This document shows, piece by piece, positions 16,154 through 23,656 of a DNA stretch of 64,000 nt. The notes under the pieces are model-generated. The model searched no databases and was not told the DNA's origin. It saw only the letters and a program-made list of their open reading frames with translations. Source of the stretch: Bradyrhizobium sp. Y36. Lineage in GTDB: Bacteria; Pseudomonadota; Alphaproteobacteria; Rhizobiales; Xanthobacteraceae. Position 1 is the first letter of the stretch, and each line of letters starts with the position of its first letter. The stretch spans positions 62,001-126,000 of the forward strand of contig NZ_NWTI01000014.1 of assembly GCF_002531575.1 (NCBI RefSeq). The letters are read 5' to 3'. A program made the position numbers and the translations under genes.

Positions 16154-16939
16154 CTAGATCTCACGTTGTTTCAAACGAGGCACGTGGGGAACACCTTTGA
16201 GCCAGAGCCGCATTGCTTCCCAATGAATGGCCGCGATCACCTTGAACGTCAGGAAGGGCAGGGCGACGAGCGCCGCCAACAGGGAACGGCTGGTCAGGGC
16301 ACGGCGTCGTCCGCAGAACGCCGCCGCGAACATCGGGCCCTGCGCGCCGCTCTGCAGGATTCTGACTTTCACATCCTGCTCCGGCGGAGACACGCTGAAG
16401 CGATAATGCGTCTCCATCGCCATGAAGGGCGAGACGTAGAATGCCTTCGCCTGGCGTTGTCGGATGGCGCCGTCCGCGGCGTCCTGCACCGGCAGCACGT
16501 AGGAATGCATCTCGCCGAAGGTGTTGCGGACCTCGTAGATCAACAGGGCCGGATCGCCGGACGCGCCGTAGCAGAAATAGATCGACAGCGGGTTGAACAC
16601 GTAGCCGAGGATCCTGGGATAGCAGAGCAGCAGCACGCGGCCTCCGGAGAGGTCGATGCCGCGTGCCGCGGCAAGGCGTCGGGCGTGTTGGCCGAGGCCC
16701 GTGCCCTTGCCGTCACCGTGGTCGCGCTCGTGGAAGCTGAAGGGCGCGGCGCGATTGACGCCGAACAGCCGGGACTGGCGATCCGCTTCGCCGAGCCGGT
16801 CGAGGTCGATCAACAGGCTCATCACGCGATAGGTGAACCTGTGCTGCACGGGCCGCCATCGCGCGTGCATCACCTTTCCCCAATAGAGCGCGGCGGGCGC
16901 CATCGCATCCTCCGCTCCAACTGGTTGGGTTCGGACCAT
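16154..16939 (-). CDS. DUF1365 domain-containing protein (possible UfaO-like)
   Basis: A 261-residue DUF1365 protein. Diagnostic parts are ALYWGKVMHARWRPVQHRF, VMSLLIDLDRLGE, CYPRILGYVFNPLSIYFCY and EVRNTFGEMHSYVLP. The start is placed at the ATG 16939, 4 bases after the stop of the FAD oxidoreductase. A second ATG at 16903 has a better spaced GGAG and is also plausible. It is translationally close to both neighbours. In R. sphaeroides a protein of this type lies beside an amine-oxidase-like gene in the RpoE regulon, and I recall it being linked to oxygen insertion during furan fatty acid synthesis. That transfer is inference. Confidence 0.82.
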   Translation of the reverse strand: MVRTQPVGAEDAMAPAALYWGKVMHARWRPVQHRFTYRVMSLLIDLDRLGEADRQSRLFGVNRAAPFSFHERDHGDGKGTGLGQHARRLAAARGIDLSGGRVLLLCYPRILGYVFNPLSIYFCYGASGDPALLIYEVRNTFGEMHSYVLPVQDAADGAIRQRQAKAFYVSPFMAMETHYRFSVSPPEQDVKVRILQSGAQGPMFAAAFCGRRRALTSRSLLAALVALPFLTFKVIAAIHWEAMRLWLKGVPHVPRLKQREI

Positions 16940-16943
16940 CGCT

Positions 16944-18257
16944 CTACTCGGCGGCCTCGGCCAGCATCGGATCCGGCTGACGCCACGGAGTCTCGCTGCC
17001 GAGTGCCTCGGCAACGGAAATGCCGGCCTGCAACCCATCCTCGTGAAAGCCATAGCCGGTCCAGGCGCCGCAGAACCAGGTTCGACGATGTCCCTGGATG
17101 GCGGGGAGCCGCCGCTGCGCCGCGAACGCAGCCAGGTCGTATTGCGGGTGGGCAAAGCTGAATTTTCCAAACGTCAGATCGGCTGCCGGCTCGAAAGGAG
17201 GGTTGAGGCTGACGAACAACGGCTTGCGGTCATCGATGCCCTGCAGCCGGTTCATCCAATAGGTCACCGCGACGTCGTTCTGGGCGGGCGTTTGCCGCGG
17301 CCATCGCAGGAAGTTCCAGGATGCCCAGGCCTGACGCCGCCGCGGCATGAGATTGCGATCGCGGTGCAGATAAATGGTGTTCGGGGCATATCGGATCGCC
17401 CCGAGAACGGAGCGTTCCTGCGCGTCGGCATCCGACAGCGCCGCCAGGGCCTGATCGCTGTGACACGCCATCACCACGGCATCGTAAGTCTCCACGCCGC
17501 CGTGACTGTCGCGCACGGTCACGCCATGCCCGGCCCGGTCGATCGACGTCACCGCGCAGCCGAGCCGCATGTTGTGCCTGAACGAGGCGGTCAGCTTGTC
17601 GACATAGCGCCGGCTGCCGCCTTCCACGGTGCGCCAGCGCGGTCGATCGAGGTGCAGCAGCCGGTGATTGTCGAAGAAGGCGACGAAGTTCTCCGCCGGA
17701 AAGGACTGGATGTCATCCGACGAGGACGACCAGATGGCTGCCCCCATCGGGCCGAGATAGTCGGAGAACAGGCGCGGCCCGAACGATTCCCGGCGCAGAT
17801 ACTCGCCGAGCGTCAGGTCGCGCAGCCGGCCGGCACGCAGATCGGCAACAGCCTGCCTGTTGAACCGTGCGACTTCCGCCAGCATGCGAAAGTAGGACGG
17901 CGATGCGAGATTGCGCGGTTGCGCGAACAGGCCGCAGGCGGTCTGAAAGGCGGTTTCGCCGCCACCGCGCCATTCGAACCGGCCGTGATCGGCAGACAAG
18001 GCGAAGCTCATGCACGTCTCGACCGTCTTCACGCCCAGATGCGTGAACAATGACGTCAATTGCGGATAGTTCGTCTCGTTGAACACGATGAAGCCGACAT
18101 CGACGTCGATGGGGGCGCCGTCATAGTCGATCCGAACGGTGTGGCTATGCCCGCCCGGCTGCAGCTCACGTTCGTAAACGGTGACGGCGTAACGTTTCGA
18201 CAGGAGCCATGCGGCGGCATTGCCGGCAATTCCCGTCCCGATCACGGCCAAACGCAT
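16944..18257 (-). CDS. FAD-dependent amine-oxidase-like oxidoreductase (possible fatty acid desaturase UfaD-like)
   Basis: A 437-residue flavoprotein beginning MRLAVIGTGIAGNAAAWLL, with the FAD motif GTGIAG and the later GGHSHTVRIDYDG and VDVGFIVFNETNYP of the NAD(P)/FAD oxidoreductase group related to amine oxidases. The FAD C-terminal motif is WFCGAWTGYGFHEDGLQAG. An upstream ATG at 18341 is rejected because a predicted RpoE-type promoter (18312-18340) lies between it and 18257. It is first gene of a three-gene operon with DUF1365 and the CFA-like enzyme. By analogy with Rhodobacter/Rhodopseudomonas it may desaturate methylated acyl chains. Confidence 0.85.
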   Translation of the reverse strand: MRLAVIGTGIAGNAAAWLLSKRYAVTVYERELQPGGHSHTVRIDYDGAPIDVDVGFIVFNETNYPQLTSLFTHLGVKTVETCMSFALSADHGRFEWRGGGETAFQTACGLFAQPRNLASPSYFRMLAEVARFNRQAVADLRAGRLRDLTLGEYLRRESFGPRLFSDYLGPMGAAIWSSSSDDIQSFPAENFVAFFDNHRLLHLDRPRWRTVEGGSRRYVDKLTASFRHNMRLGCAVTSIDRAGHGVTVRDSHGGVETYDAVVMACHSDQALAALSDADAQERSVLGAIRYAPNTIYLHRDRNLMPRRRQAWASWNFLRWPRQTPAQNDVAVTYWMNRLQGIDDRKPLFVSLNPPFEPAADLTFGKFSFAHPQYDLAAFAAQRRLPAIQGHRRTWFCGAWTGYGFHEDGLQAGISVAEALGSETPWRQPDPMLAEAAE

Positions 18258-18311
18258 CCTCTTTCGCCCCCATTGCGGTACCGTCAGCGGCGGTTCCTGA
18301 AGCAATCCTGA

Positions 18312-18340
18312 GGAAACGCCGGGCGAGATGGCCTGGATCA
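18312..18340 (-). promoter_or_regulatory. Predicted RpoE (ECF11) promoter of the FAD oxidoreductase operon
   Basis: On the minus strand TGATCC (18340-18335) is followed by 16 bases and CGTTTCC (18318-18312). The spacing equals that of three other sites in the block. It lies about 55 bases before the ATG at 18257. Confidence 0.75.
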
Positions 18341-18424
18341 CCTGTCATCGCCGAAAACCCGCCGTCGAGGGCGAAACCGCGGCCCGGCGGTGACGTAACG
18401 ACAGAGGTCAATTCGGATGGGGAC

Positions 18425-19231
18425 ATGATCCTTCTCTACGTTCAGGCGATAGGCTGCATTGCGCTGGCCCTCTGCCTCCTGATGGCGCTGGCCTGGGTCG
18501 TTCAGCAGCGCACCGGCAATTCCGGCTGGGTCGATGCCATCTGGTCCTACGCGACCGGCCTCGTCGGCGCGGCGGCGGCCTTGTGGCCGCTCGACGAGGG
18601 GGCGCCGGCCCGCCGGGTGCTCGTCGCAGGGCTTGTGCTGCTTTGGTCGGTGCGGCTCGGCACGCACATTGCGCGCCGCTCTGCGGCCGGGATCGACGAT
18701 CCCAGATATGCGAACTATGCGCGCCAATGGGGGCCTGATGCCCCTCGCCGGATGTTCCTGTTTCTGCAGTCACAGGCGCTGGTCTCGGTGCCACTGCCGT
18801 TCGCCGTCTTCCTCGCCGCGCACGCGCCCGAGCCCGGACTGCGACTGCAGGACTATGCCGGGATCGTCATCATTTTGGCGGCCGTCGCCGGCGAGGCATT
18901 GGCGGACCGGCAATTGCGACACTTCAAGCGCGATCCGTCCAATGCCGGCCTTGTCTGCGATGCCGGCCTTTGGCGCTGGTCGCGTCACCCGAACTATTTC
19001 TTCGAATGGCTGGGGTGGCTGGCTTACCCTGTCATCGCGTTATCATCAGGATATGCGTGGGGCTGGGCCAGCCTGGCGGCGCCGGTGATCATGTACTGGA
19101 TCCTGGTCCATGTGACGGGAATACCGCCGCTCGAAGAGCAGATGCTGCAATCGCGGGGCGACCGGTATCGCCGCTATCAGGCCCGCACCAGCGCATTCTT
19201 CCCATGGCCGCCGCGACGGGCATCGCAATGA
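18425..19231 (+). CDS. DUF1295 family membrane protein (steroid 5-alpha-reductase-like)
   Basis: A 268-residue integral membrane protein with about six or seven helices. The C-terminal signature WRWSRHPNYFFEWLGW and the tail PPLEEQMLQSRGDRYRRYQ identify DUF1295, related to steroid 5-alpha reductases and isoprenylcysteine methyltransferases. It is divergent from the FAD oxidoreductase and upstream of DUF2177 in the photo-oxidative stress block. A lipid substrate is likely from the family and context. No clear TGATCC-type promoter was seen in front of it, so its control may differ from its neighbours. Confidence 0.85.
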   Translation: MILLYVQAIGCIALALCLLMALAWVVQQRTGNSGWVDAIWSYATGLVGAAAALWPLDEGAPARRVLVAGLVLLWSVRLGTHIARRSAAGIDDPRYANYARQWGPDAPRRMFLFLQSQALVSVPLPFAVFLAAHAPEPGLRLQDYAGIVIILAAVAGEALADRQLRHFKRDPSNAGLVCDAGLWRWSRHPNYFFEWLGWLAYPVIALSSGYAWGWASLAAPVIMYWILVHVTGIPPLEEQMLQSRGDRYRRYQARTSAFFPWPPRRASQ

Positions 19232-19241
19232 GTGTCCGATG

Positions 19242-19270
19242 TGATCCGCCACGGCTGCCGGAACGTTAAT
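19242..19270 (+). promoter_or_regulatory. Predicted RpoE (ECF11) promoter of the DUF2177 gene
   Basis: TGATCC at 19242-19247, 16 bases, then CGTTAAT at 19264-19270, on the plus strand. The first transcribed base would fall near 19276, about 46 bases before the DUF2177 start codon. Confidence 0.7.
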
Positions 19271-19321
19271 CTGGCGGCCGCTCGACAAGCCGCCGGATGC
19301 AGCGCGAATGGAAACACGGAT

Positions 19322-19723
19322 ATGAGCCTTTTCTTGACCTATCTCGCGGTGGCCGTGACCTTCGTTGCCGTCGACATGGCTTGGCTCACGACCATGGTCG
19401 AACGGCTGTATCGGCCGGTGCTGGGCGATATGTTGCGGGCCGAGCCCAATTTGCCGGCCGCGGCGGCGTTCTATCTGTTGTATCCCGTCGGCCTGATCTG
19501 GTTTGCCGTGCTGCCTGCGCAGCAGGACGGCGGCGCGCTGCGCGCGTTCACGTCGGGCCTGATGTTGGGCTGCTTCACCTATGCGACCTATGATCTGACC
19601 AATCAGGCGACGCTGCGCAACTGGTCGACCGGACTGACCCTTGCGGACGTTTGCTGGGGATCGTTCCTCGCAGGCATCAGTGCCTGGATCGGATTTCTTG
19701 TCGCCCAAAAGCTGGCGCATTGA
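19322..19723 (+). CDS. DUF2177 family membrane protein
   Basis: A 133-residue protein with four hydrophobic helices (TYLAVAVTFVAVDMAWL, AAFYLLYPVGLIWFAVL, FTSGLMLGCFTYATYDLTNQ, DVCWGSFLAGISAWIGFLVA). The pattern D-x-x-W-L early, and TYATYDLTNQATLRNW in the middle, defines DUF2177. It is preceded by a predicted RpoE-type promoter and closes the plus-strand side of the stress block. Proteins of this family recur near ChrR-RpoE systems and lipid-modification genes. The function is unknown and probably membrane-related. Confidence 0.85.
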   Translation: MSLFLTYLAVAVTFVAVDMAWLTTMVERLYRPVLGDMLRAEPNLPAAAAFYLLYPVGLIWFAVLPAQQDGGALRAFTSGLMLGCFTYATYDLTNQATLRNWSTGLTLADVCWGSFLAGISAWIGFLVAQKLAH

Positions 19724-19751
19724 GCCGGCGCGACCATGCGTGCCGATCGCG

Positions 19752-20054
19752 TCAGGTGGATGTCCCGCCTCCGAGCCGATCGAACGCTGCTCTCGTCTCC
19801 GCGATCTTGTCGGACAAGCGTTTGAAGGCAATCCGGGCCTGCAGCTTCGACTCCTCGTCGAGCATGAGGCTTGCGAGATCGACCAGCTGATCGCCCATGC
19901 GCTCCATGATGGCGAGCAGCCGATCGACGCCGGCTTCAGGCTCGTCGGCGACGACGCGCTCGACCTCTCTCACAATGGCTTCGAGCCTTGCGGTCGAGGA
20001 GACCAGCCGGTTGTCGCGTCCGCGCTCGGGGAATTCGATGATCTCTGCATCCAT
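19752..20054 (-). CDS. 100-residue helical protein downstream of ECF sigma factor, function unknown
   Basis: Begins MDAEIIEFPERGRDNRLVSS and continues as a largely helical, heptad-rich protein (LLAIMERMGDQLVDLASLML, then SKLQARIAFKRLSDKIAETR). It has no cysteine, signal peptide or membrane span, so it is not a typical zinc or membrane-bound anti-sigma factor. It starts 20 bases after the stop of the second ECF sigma gene on the same strand and is almost certainly cotranscribed with it. The position suggests a partner or modulator of that sigma factor, which is inference only. Confidence 0.75.
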   Translation of the reverse strand: MDAEIIEFPERGRDNRLVSSTARLEAIVREVERVVADEPEAGVDRLLAIMERMGDQLVDLASLMLDEESKLQARIAFKRLSDKIAETRAAFDRLGGGTST

Positions 20055-20073
20055 GCGCGCGATCTCGCCGGCT

Positions 20074-20658
20074 TCAGGCCGCAGCCGATGCGCTGAGGCA
20101 ATCCTTGCGCATCGCCACGATGGTTCGGTGCAGCCAGGTCTTGATGGTGCCGACCGGCACGCCGAAGCGACGGGACAGGCTCGCGCGGCTCTCGCCTTCG
20201 AGATAGGCCAGAGCGACCAGCCTGCGACGATCTTCCGGCAAGCGAGCCAACGCGCCGCGGGCAATGGGTTCGGCGCTGGCGTAATCGAAATCCTCGGCGG
20301 TTGACGGCCCGGCTGCCGTCGGGACCAGCAGCGCCTTGTCGAGCTCGACACTCGGCTGTCGCTTGGTCCTGAGATGATCGATCGCGGTGTGCCGAACGAT
20401 CGCGGACATCCAGGCCGTCGCTGGAGCCCGCGCGGAATCGAACCGGGCCGCATTGCGCCAGATCTTGACGAAGCTGTCCTGGAGGATGTCATCGACGTCA
20501 TGCGGCGAGGCGCCGACGGCCAGCGCGATCCGGCGCAGCCTGCCGCGTGTCAGCGTATGGAGCTCGGCGAAAGCACGTGTTTCGCCTGCAGAGACGCGTG
20601 CCAGAAGTTCCGGCAATCTCTCGCTTCCTGCCTGACCTGGCGGGCTTGAAGAGGCCAT
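20074..20658 (-). CDS. ECF-family RNA polymerase sigma factor (SigK-like), second sigma of the block
   Basis: A 194-residue group IV sigma factor. Region 2 holds SPHDVDDILQDSFVKIWRNA and AWMSAIVRHTAIDHLRTKR. Region 4 holds LAYLEGESRASLSRRFGVPVG and TIKTWLHRTIVAMRKD. The sequence resembles the SigK-like ECF group rather than RpoE. The start is set at 20658, because a predicted RpoE promoter (20683-20711) would otherwise fall inside the coding sequence. It is followed by a 100-residue gene rather than a recognisable anti-sigma gene. Control by the upstream RpoE would make a sigma cascade. Confidence 0.9.
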   Translation of the reverse strand: MASSSPPGQAGSERLPELLARVSAGETRAFAELHTLTRGRLRRIALAVGASPHDVDDILQDSFVKIWRNAARFDSARAPATAWMSAIVRHTAIDHLRTKRQPSVELDKALLVPTAAGPSTAEDFDYASAEPIARGALARLPEDRRRLVALAYLEGESRASLSRRFGVPVGTIKTWLHRTIVAMRKDCLSASAAA

Positions 20659-20682
20659 GTCCTGTCTCCGTTGCGTTTCCCA

Positions 20683-20711
20683 GAAAACGCTCCGGACGTG
20701 CGCGCGGATCA
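20683..20711 (-). promoter_or_regulatory. Predicted RpoE (ECF11) promoter of the second sigma gene
   Basis: On the minus strand TGATCC (20711-20706), 16 bases, then CGTTTTC (20689-20683). It lies in the 79-base gap between chrR and the second sigma gene, 25 bases before the ATG. GGAGACAGGAC serves as ribosome binding site. Confidence 0.75.
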
Positions 20712-20737
20712 CCCGGCGGGAGACAGACGAAGCGGAA

Positions 20738-21379
20738 TCAGAGCCGGACGAACGGCCCGATCAATCGGCCGAGGAACCCGTTCATGCGCAGGTCGCCGGT
20801 CATCGCGACCAGACACACGCAAGGGCCTTCGTCGCCGACGACGGGACGATGATCGATCTCGTCGTCGCCATAGTCAAAATCCCCGGGACCGAAGCGTCCG
20901 CCCTCATGGCTGAAGCTGCCCTCGAGCACGAGCGTCAGCTCGGTGCCGGTGTGCGTGTGCTCGAGCATGCGCGAGCCCGGTGCCGACCGTAGCAGGAAGG
21001 CGCGCGCCTGGCCCGAACCGGAAAGCTCGATCGGTCGCAGGCTGAGACCCGGCGCGACACGCCGGCGCTTGCCGATGCGGTATCTTCGCAGTGCCGGCGG
21101 AAGATCATGGTCCGTGGTGGACGCAGCGGGAGGCGCCGCCGTCTCTGGCGGAGACTCGTGGATTGCCGACATCACGCGGTCGAACGCATCTGGCGCGATC
21201 GGCACCGGCTCGACATCCTCCAGCGCTGCTCCCGCGAGGTGCTCGATCGTCTGCACGAAGCGGGCGCACCGGGCGCAGCCGGCCACATGCACGCCTACGA
21301 CCAGTTGGTGGGCCTCTTCCAGCTTGCCGGCCGCGAAATCGGCCAGAAGATCTTCCGGCGGATGATGGCTGATCGTCAT
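20738..21379 (-). CDS. chrR: ChrR family zinc-binding anti-sigma factor with C-terminal cupin
   Basis: A 213-residue protein. The N-terminal zinc anti-sigma domain carries His6, His31, Cys35 and Cys38. The C-terminal cupin carries His141, His143, Glu147 and His177 (HTHTGTELTLVLEGS), with Cys187 and Cys189 close by. These positions equal those I recall as zinc ligands and conserved cysteines in R. sphaeroides ChrR. ChrR holds RpoE inactive and releases it under singlet oxygen or related stress. Its ATG overlaps the rpoE stop (ATGA), so the two are translationally coupled. Confidence 0.95.
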   Translation of the reverse strand: MTISHHPPEDLLADFAAGKLEEAHQLVVGVHVAGCARCARFVQTIEHLAGAALEDVEPVPIAPDAFDRVMSAIHESPPETAAPPAASTTDHDLPPALRRYRIGKRRRVAPGLSLRPIELSGSGQARAFLLRSAPGSRMLEHTHTGTELTLVLEGSFSHEGGRFGPGDFDYGDDEIDHRPVVGDEGPCVCLVAMTGDLRMNGFLGRLIGPFVRL

Positions 21380-22032
21380 GCGTCTTCGTCCAAAATGTCT
21401 CGCAACCGGTTCATCGCCAGCCTGATCCGTGACTTGACCGTGCCGAGCGGAATCCCGAGCGCGCTGGCGATCTCCGGATGCGGCCTTTCCTCGATGAACG
21501 ACAGCCTCACCACCATGGATTGCTCTGCCGAGAGTTGCGCGATGGCCGAGGCGATCCTTGCCGCGTCCTGTCCACGCGAGATCAGGATATCGGCCGCCTC
21601 GGCCTGATCCGCCTCGTCGGGCAGCTCGGAGCTGGTTTGCAGGCGCTCCGCGCGCGACCTGCGGCGGAAGAAATCGATCCGCAGATTGCGCGCGATCGTG
21701 AATATCCAGGCTGGCGCGCCCGCTGTCGCGGGGTCGAACTGGTGCGCCTTGCGCCACACGGCGATCATGGTGTTCTGGGCGATCTCTTCCGCCTCATCCG
21801 GGCTGCACCCGGCCCTGAGCATCAGCCCCTTGATGCGGGGCGCGAAATGCTCGAACAGCCGCTTGAAAGCCTCCCGGTCTCCGTCGGAGGCGACGCGCCC
21901 GATCAAATCAGCCCAGTCCACCTTTGCCTTCGGCCCTCTGCTCGCACCAATCGACAGCCGCGCTGCCACCCTCCGGGGTAAAGCAACCTCGGCCCGGATT
22001 GGCATCTCTAAAGCCCGGATAGCAGCGATCAT
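21376..22032 (-). CDS. rpoE: ECF11-type sigma factor RpoE of the ChrR system
   Basis: A 218-residue ECF sigma factor. Region 2 contains SPDEAEEIAQNTMIAVWRKA and APAWIFTIARNLRIDFFRRR. Region 4 contains LSFIEERPHPEIASALGIPL and GTVKSRIRLAMNRLRDIL. Pairing with a ChrR-type anti-sigma identifies the ECF11 class that answers singlet oxygen and organic peroxide stress. Translation may begin at 22032 or at the ATG at 22005. A TGATCC-type promoter 29 bases before 22032 suggests autoregulation. Confidence 0.93.
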   Translation of the reverse strand: MIAAIRALEMPIRAEVALPRRVAARLSIGASRGPKAKVDWADLIGRVASDGDREAFKRLFEHFAPRIKGLMLRAGCSPDEAEEIAQNTMIAVWRKAHQFDPATAGAPAWIFTIARNLRIDFFRRRSRAERLQTSSELPDEADQAEAADILISRGQDAARIASAIAQLSAEQSMVVRLSFIEERPHPEIASALGIPLGTVKSRIRLAMNRLRDILDEDA

Positions 22033-22060
22033 AGCGCCTCGACAAGCGACCTCTTGGGCT

Positions 22061-22089
22061 GAAAACGACCGAGACCGGCCGCCGGATCA
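22061..22089 (-). promoter_or_regulatory. Predicted autoregulated RpoE (ECF11) promoter of rpoE-chrR
   Basis: On the minus strand TGATCC (22089-22084), 16 bases, then CGTTTTC (22067-22061), identical in both boxes to the site before the second sigma gene. The TGATCC element and the 18-base distance to the following T fit the RpoE consensus of R. sphaeroides as I recall it. Confidence 0.75.
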
Positions 22090-22220
22090 CTGCGGAACCT
22101 GCATTGTTGCGTGTTCCCGGACCGCCTGCCGCGGGCGCGATTAGCCCTGGCACTTCCCTTGCTCAGTCTTGACCAAAGCCAGGCCTCGATGGAGAGGCCC
22201 GTTTCAGGTTGAGGCAAGCG

Positions 22221-22469
22221 ATGCAAGAAATGTCCCGTTCTGGTACTGCCGGCGAACATCGGCTCGATGCGCTGATCGCCGATCTGTGGTGGCGCGTTCG
22301 GCTGTTGAATACCGATATTCTCGAGGAGGAAGCCAAAGCCGGCGTGTTCGACCCGGTTGCGCCGACCTATCCGCTGCTCGCCCTCAATCTTCGCGCGCGG
22401 CGTGACAATCTGGTCGCCACGATCGGCGTGCTCGAGCAGCGTGCGAAATCCGTGGCGGAAGCGGCTTGA
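22221..22469 (+). CDS. Small hypothetical helical protein
   Basis: An 82-residue protein starting MQEMSRSGTAGEHRLDALIA, with a GAGG six bases before the ATG at 22221. An in-frame TTG lies slightly upstream. The rest is helical, with LWWRVRLLNTDILEEEAKAG and a C-terminal LVATIGVLEQRAKSVAEAA. There is no signal peptide or cysteine. It is divergent from rpoE, but its upstream region has no TGATCC site. A possible ordinary -35 TTGACC occurs near 22170. The function is unknown. Confidence 0.65.
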   Translation: MQEMSRSGTAGEHRLDALIADLWWRVRLLNTDILEEEAKAGVFDPVAPTYPLLALNLRARRDNLVATIGVLEQRAKSVAEAA

Positions 22470-22580
22470 GGGCAGTCATGACGGGTTGTGCCGCGGTATG
22501 TTGCAACTAAGAAAAGCGCATGACATCCTCCCTCTTTGAGGGACCGAATTGCCGATCCCGCTATTTGGAAGGACATAGTC

Positions 22581-23078
22581 ATGACGCTGTCACGCTTTGC
22601 TGCCCGTCCCGCCGTCGCTGTCCCATCGATTGTCCTGCTGCTGTGCGGCCTGAGCGGCACGGCAATGTCTCAGCCGACGCCCGCCGACACCCAGCTTCCC
22701 GGCATCACGGTCGAGGCACCGAAGCAGGTGGCAAGACCCCACAGGCCGGCCCATCACGCAAATGTCCGCAGCACCAGGGTCGTCGCAACCTCGCCAACCC
22801 CGGCACCGGCTGCAGCGAACTCGGATGCCGCGAGGCTTGCCAAGCTTGCCGCCACGACGAACAACTGCGTCGGCGGTTGCCAATCGAGCTTCAAGACGGG
22901 CAACCAGCCGTGGGTCGGCTGCAGCGCCACGGGCGGTGTGTATTCGGCAACATGCCGCAACGTCGGCAACTACAAGAGTTACGACGAGTGCAAGGAAGCC
23001 GGGCGCCTCACCGGCTGGCGGTCGGGTGAGACTTCGGCCTATTGCAGCAGTGTGGCGTTGGCGGCGGGCTGGCGGTGA
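22581..23078 (+). CDS. Secreted cysteine-containing protein, function unknown
   Basis: A 165-residue protein with a signal peptide (VAVPSIVLLLCGLSGTAMSQ). It has a Pro/His/Arg-rich linker (VARPHRPAHHAN) and a C-terminal domain with five cysteines (NNCVGGCQSSF, VGCSATGG, ATCRNVG, YDECKEAG) plus a late Cys. The start at 22581 follows GGAAGGAC. The spacing of Cys residues suggests disulfides in the periplasm or outside the cell. ITVEAPKQVARP resembles the N-terminal linker of other Bradyrhizobium secreted proteins. No family is recognised. Confidence 0.7.
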   Translation: MTLSRFAARPAVAVPSIVLLLCGLSGTAMSQPTPADTQLPGITVEAPKQVARPHRPAHHANVRSTRVVATSPTPAPAAANSDAARLAKLAATTNNCVGGCQSSFKTGNQPWVGCSATGGVYSATCRNVGNYKSYDECKEAGRLTGWRSGETSAYCSSVALAAGWR

Positions 23079-23242
23079 AGTCGCTGCCACGGCTCGCACG
23101 CTTCTCCTCCGATCGAACGATGCGGGATTGCATGCGGAGGCGATGACCATCGCGTGACTCCCGGCACATTGCTTTCTCGCGGGGCGCTCTAGCTTGCGAG
23201 TCAGGTGGTTCGCAGTGATCCACCAGGCAAAGGACAAGACTC

Positions 23243-23422
23243 ATGCGCAATACCATCCTCGTGGCTTTCGCAGCGATTACCCTGGCAAGTGCGGTGACGC
23301 CCGCGAGCGCGCTGACCATCGTGCGCGATCATCGCGATCCGCCCATCGTGCGCGACCACCGCAACCAGACCATCGTCAGGGATCACCGCAATCAACCCGA
23401 GGTGCGCGATCACCGCCACTAA
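23243..23422 (+). CDS. 59-residue secreted protein with tandem V-R-D-H-R repeats
   Basis: A short gene with an AGGA site before ATG 23243. Residues 1-23 form a signal peptide (MRNTILVAFAAITLASAVTP then ASA). The mature part is four copies of a unit ending in VRDHR: TIVRDHRDPP, IVRDHRNQ, TIVRDHRNQ, then EVRDHRH. The repeats are visible at DNA level with synonymous differences (CATCGC, CACCGC), which supports selection on the peptide. The regular Asp/His/Arg spacing suggests a metal- or surface-binding peptide. No family is recognised. Confidence 0.65.
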   Translation: MRNTILVAFAAITLASAVTPASALTIVRDHRDPPIVRDHRNQTIVRDHRNQPEVRDHRH

Positions 23423-23656
23423 ACGCGCCGGCGGCGGAGCCGAATCGAACAGGTTCGGCTCCGGTTCGCCCGAGGCAGGCGATCCCGCTTATCCCCCTCG
23501 GATGGTACCGCGACACGCAATGCGCGATCTTTCCTAAAAGCCCGACAATCGCCCCGCGCGCGACGCCGATGTCCATTCGCGATTGTGAGGCCTGAGCACG
23601 CGCCAGGTTCGCTGCTCCATGCTATGGCTGGTTCCGCAACTCGCTGCGAGGACGCC

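Noticed and set aside
23213..23245. TGATCC in front of the repeat-peptide gene as a fifth RpoE promoter
   Set aside because: After 16 bases the sequence is GACTCAT, not CGTT, and a -10 there would overlap the start codon.
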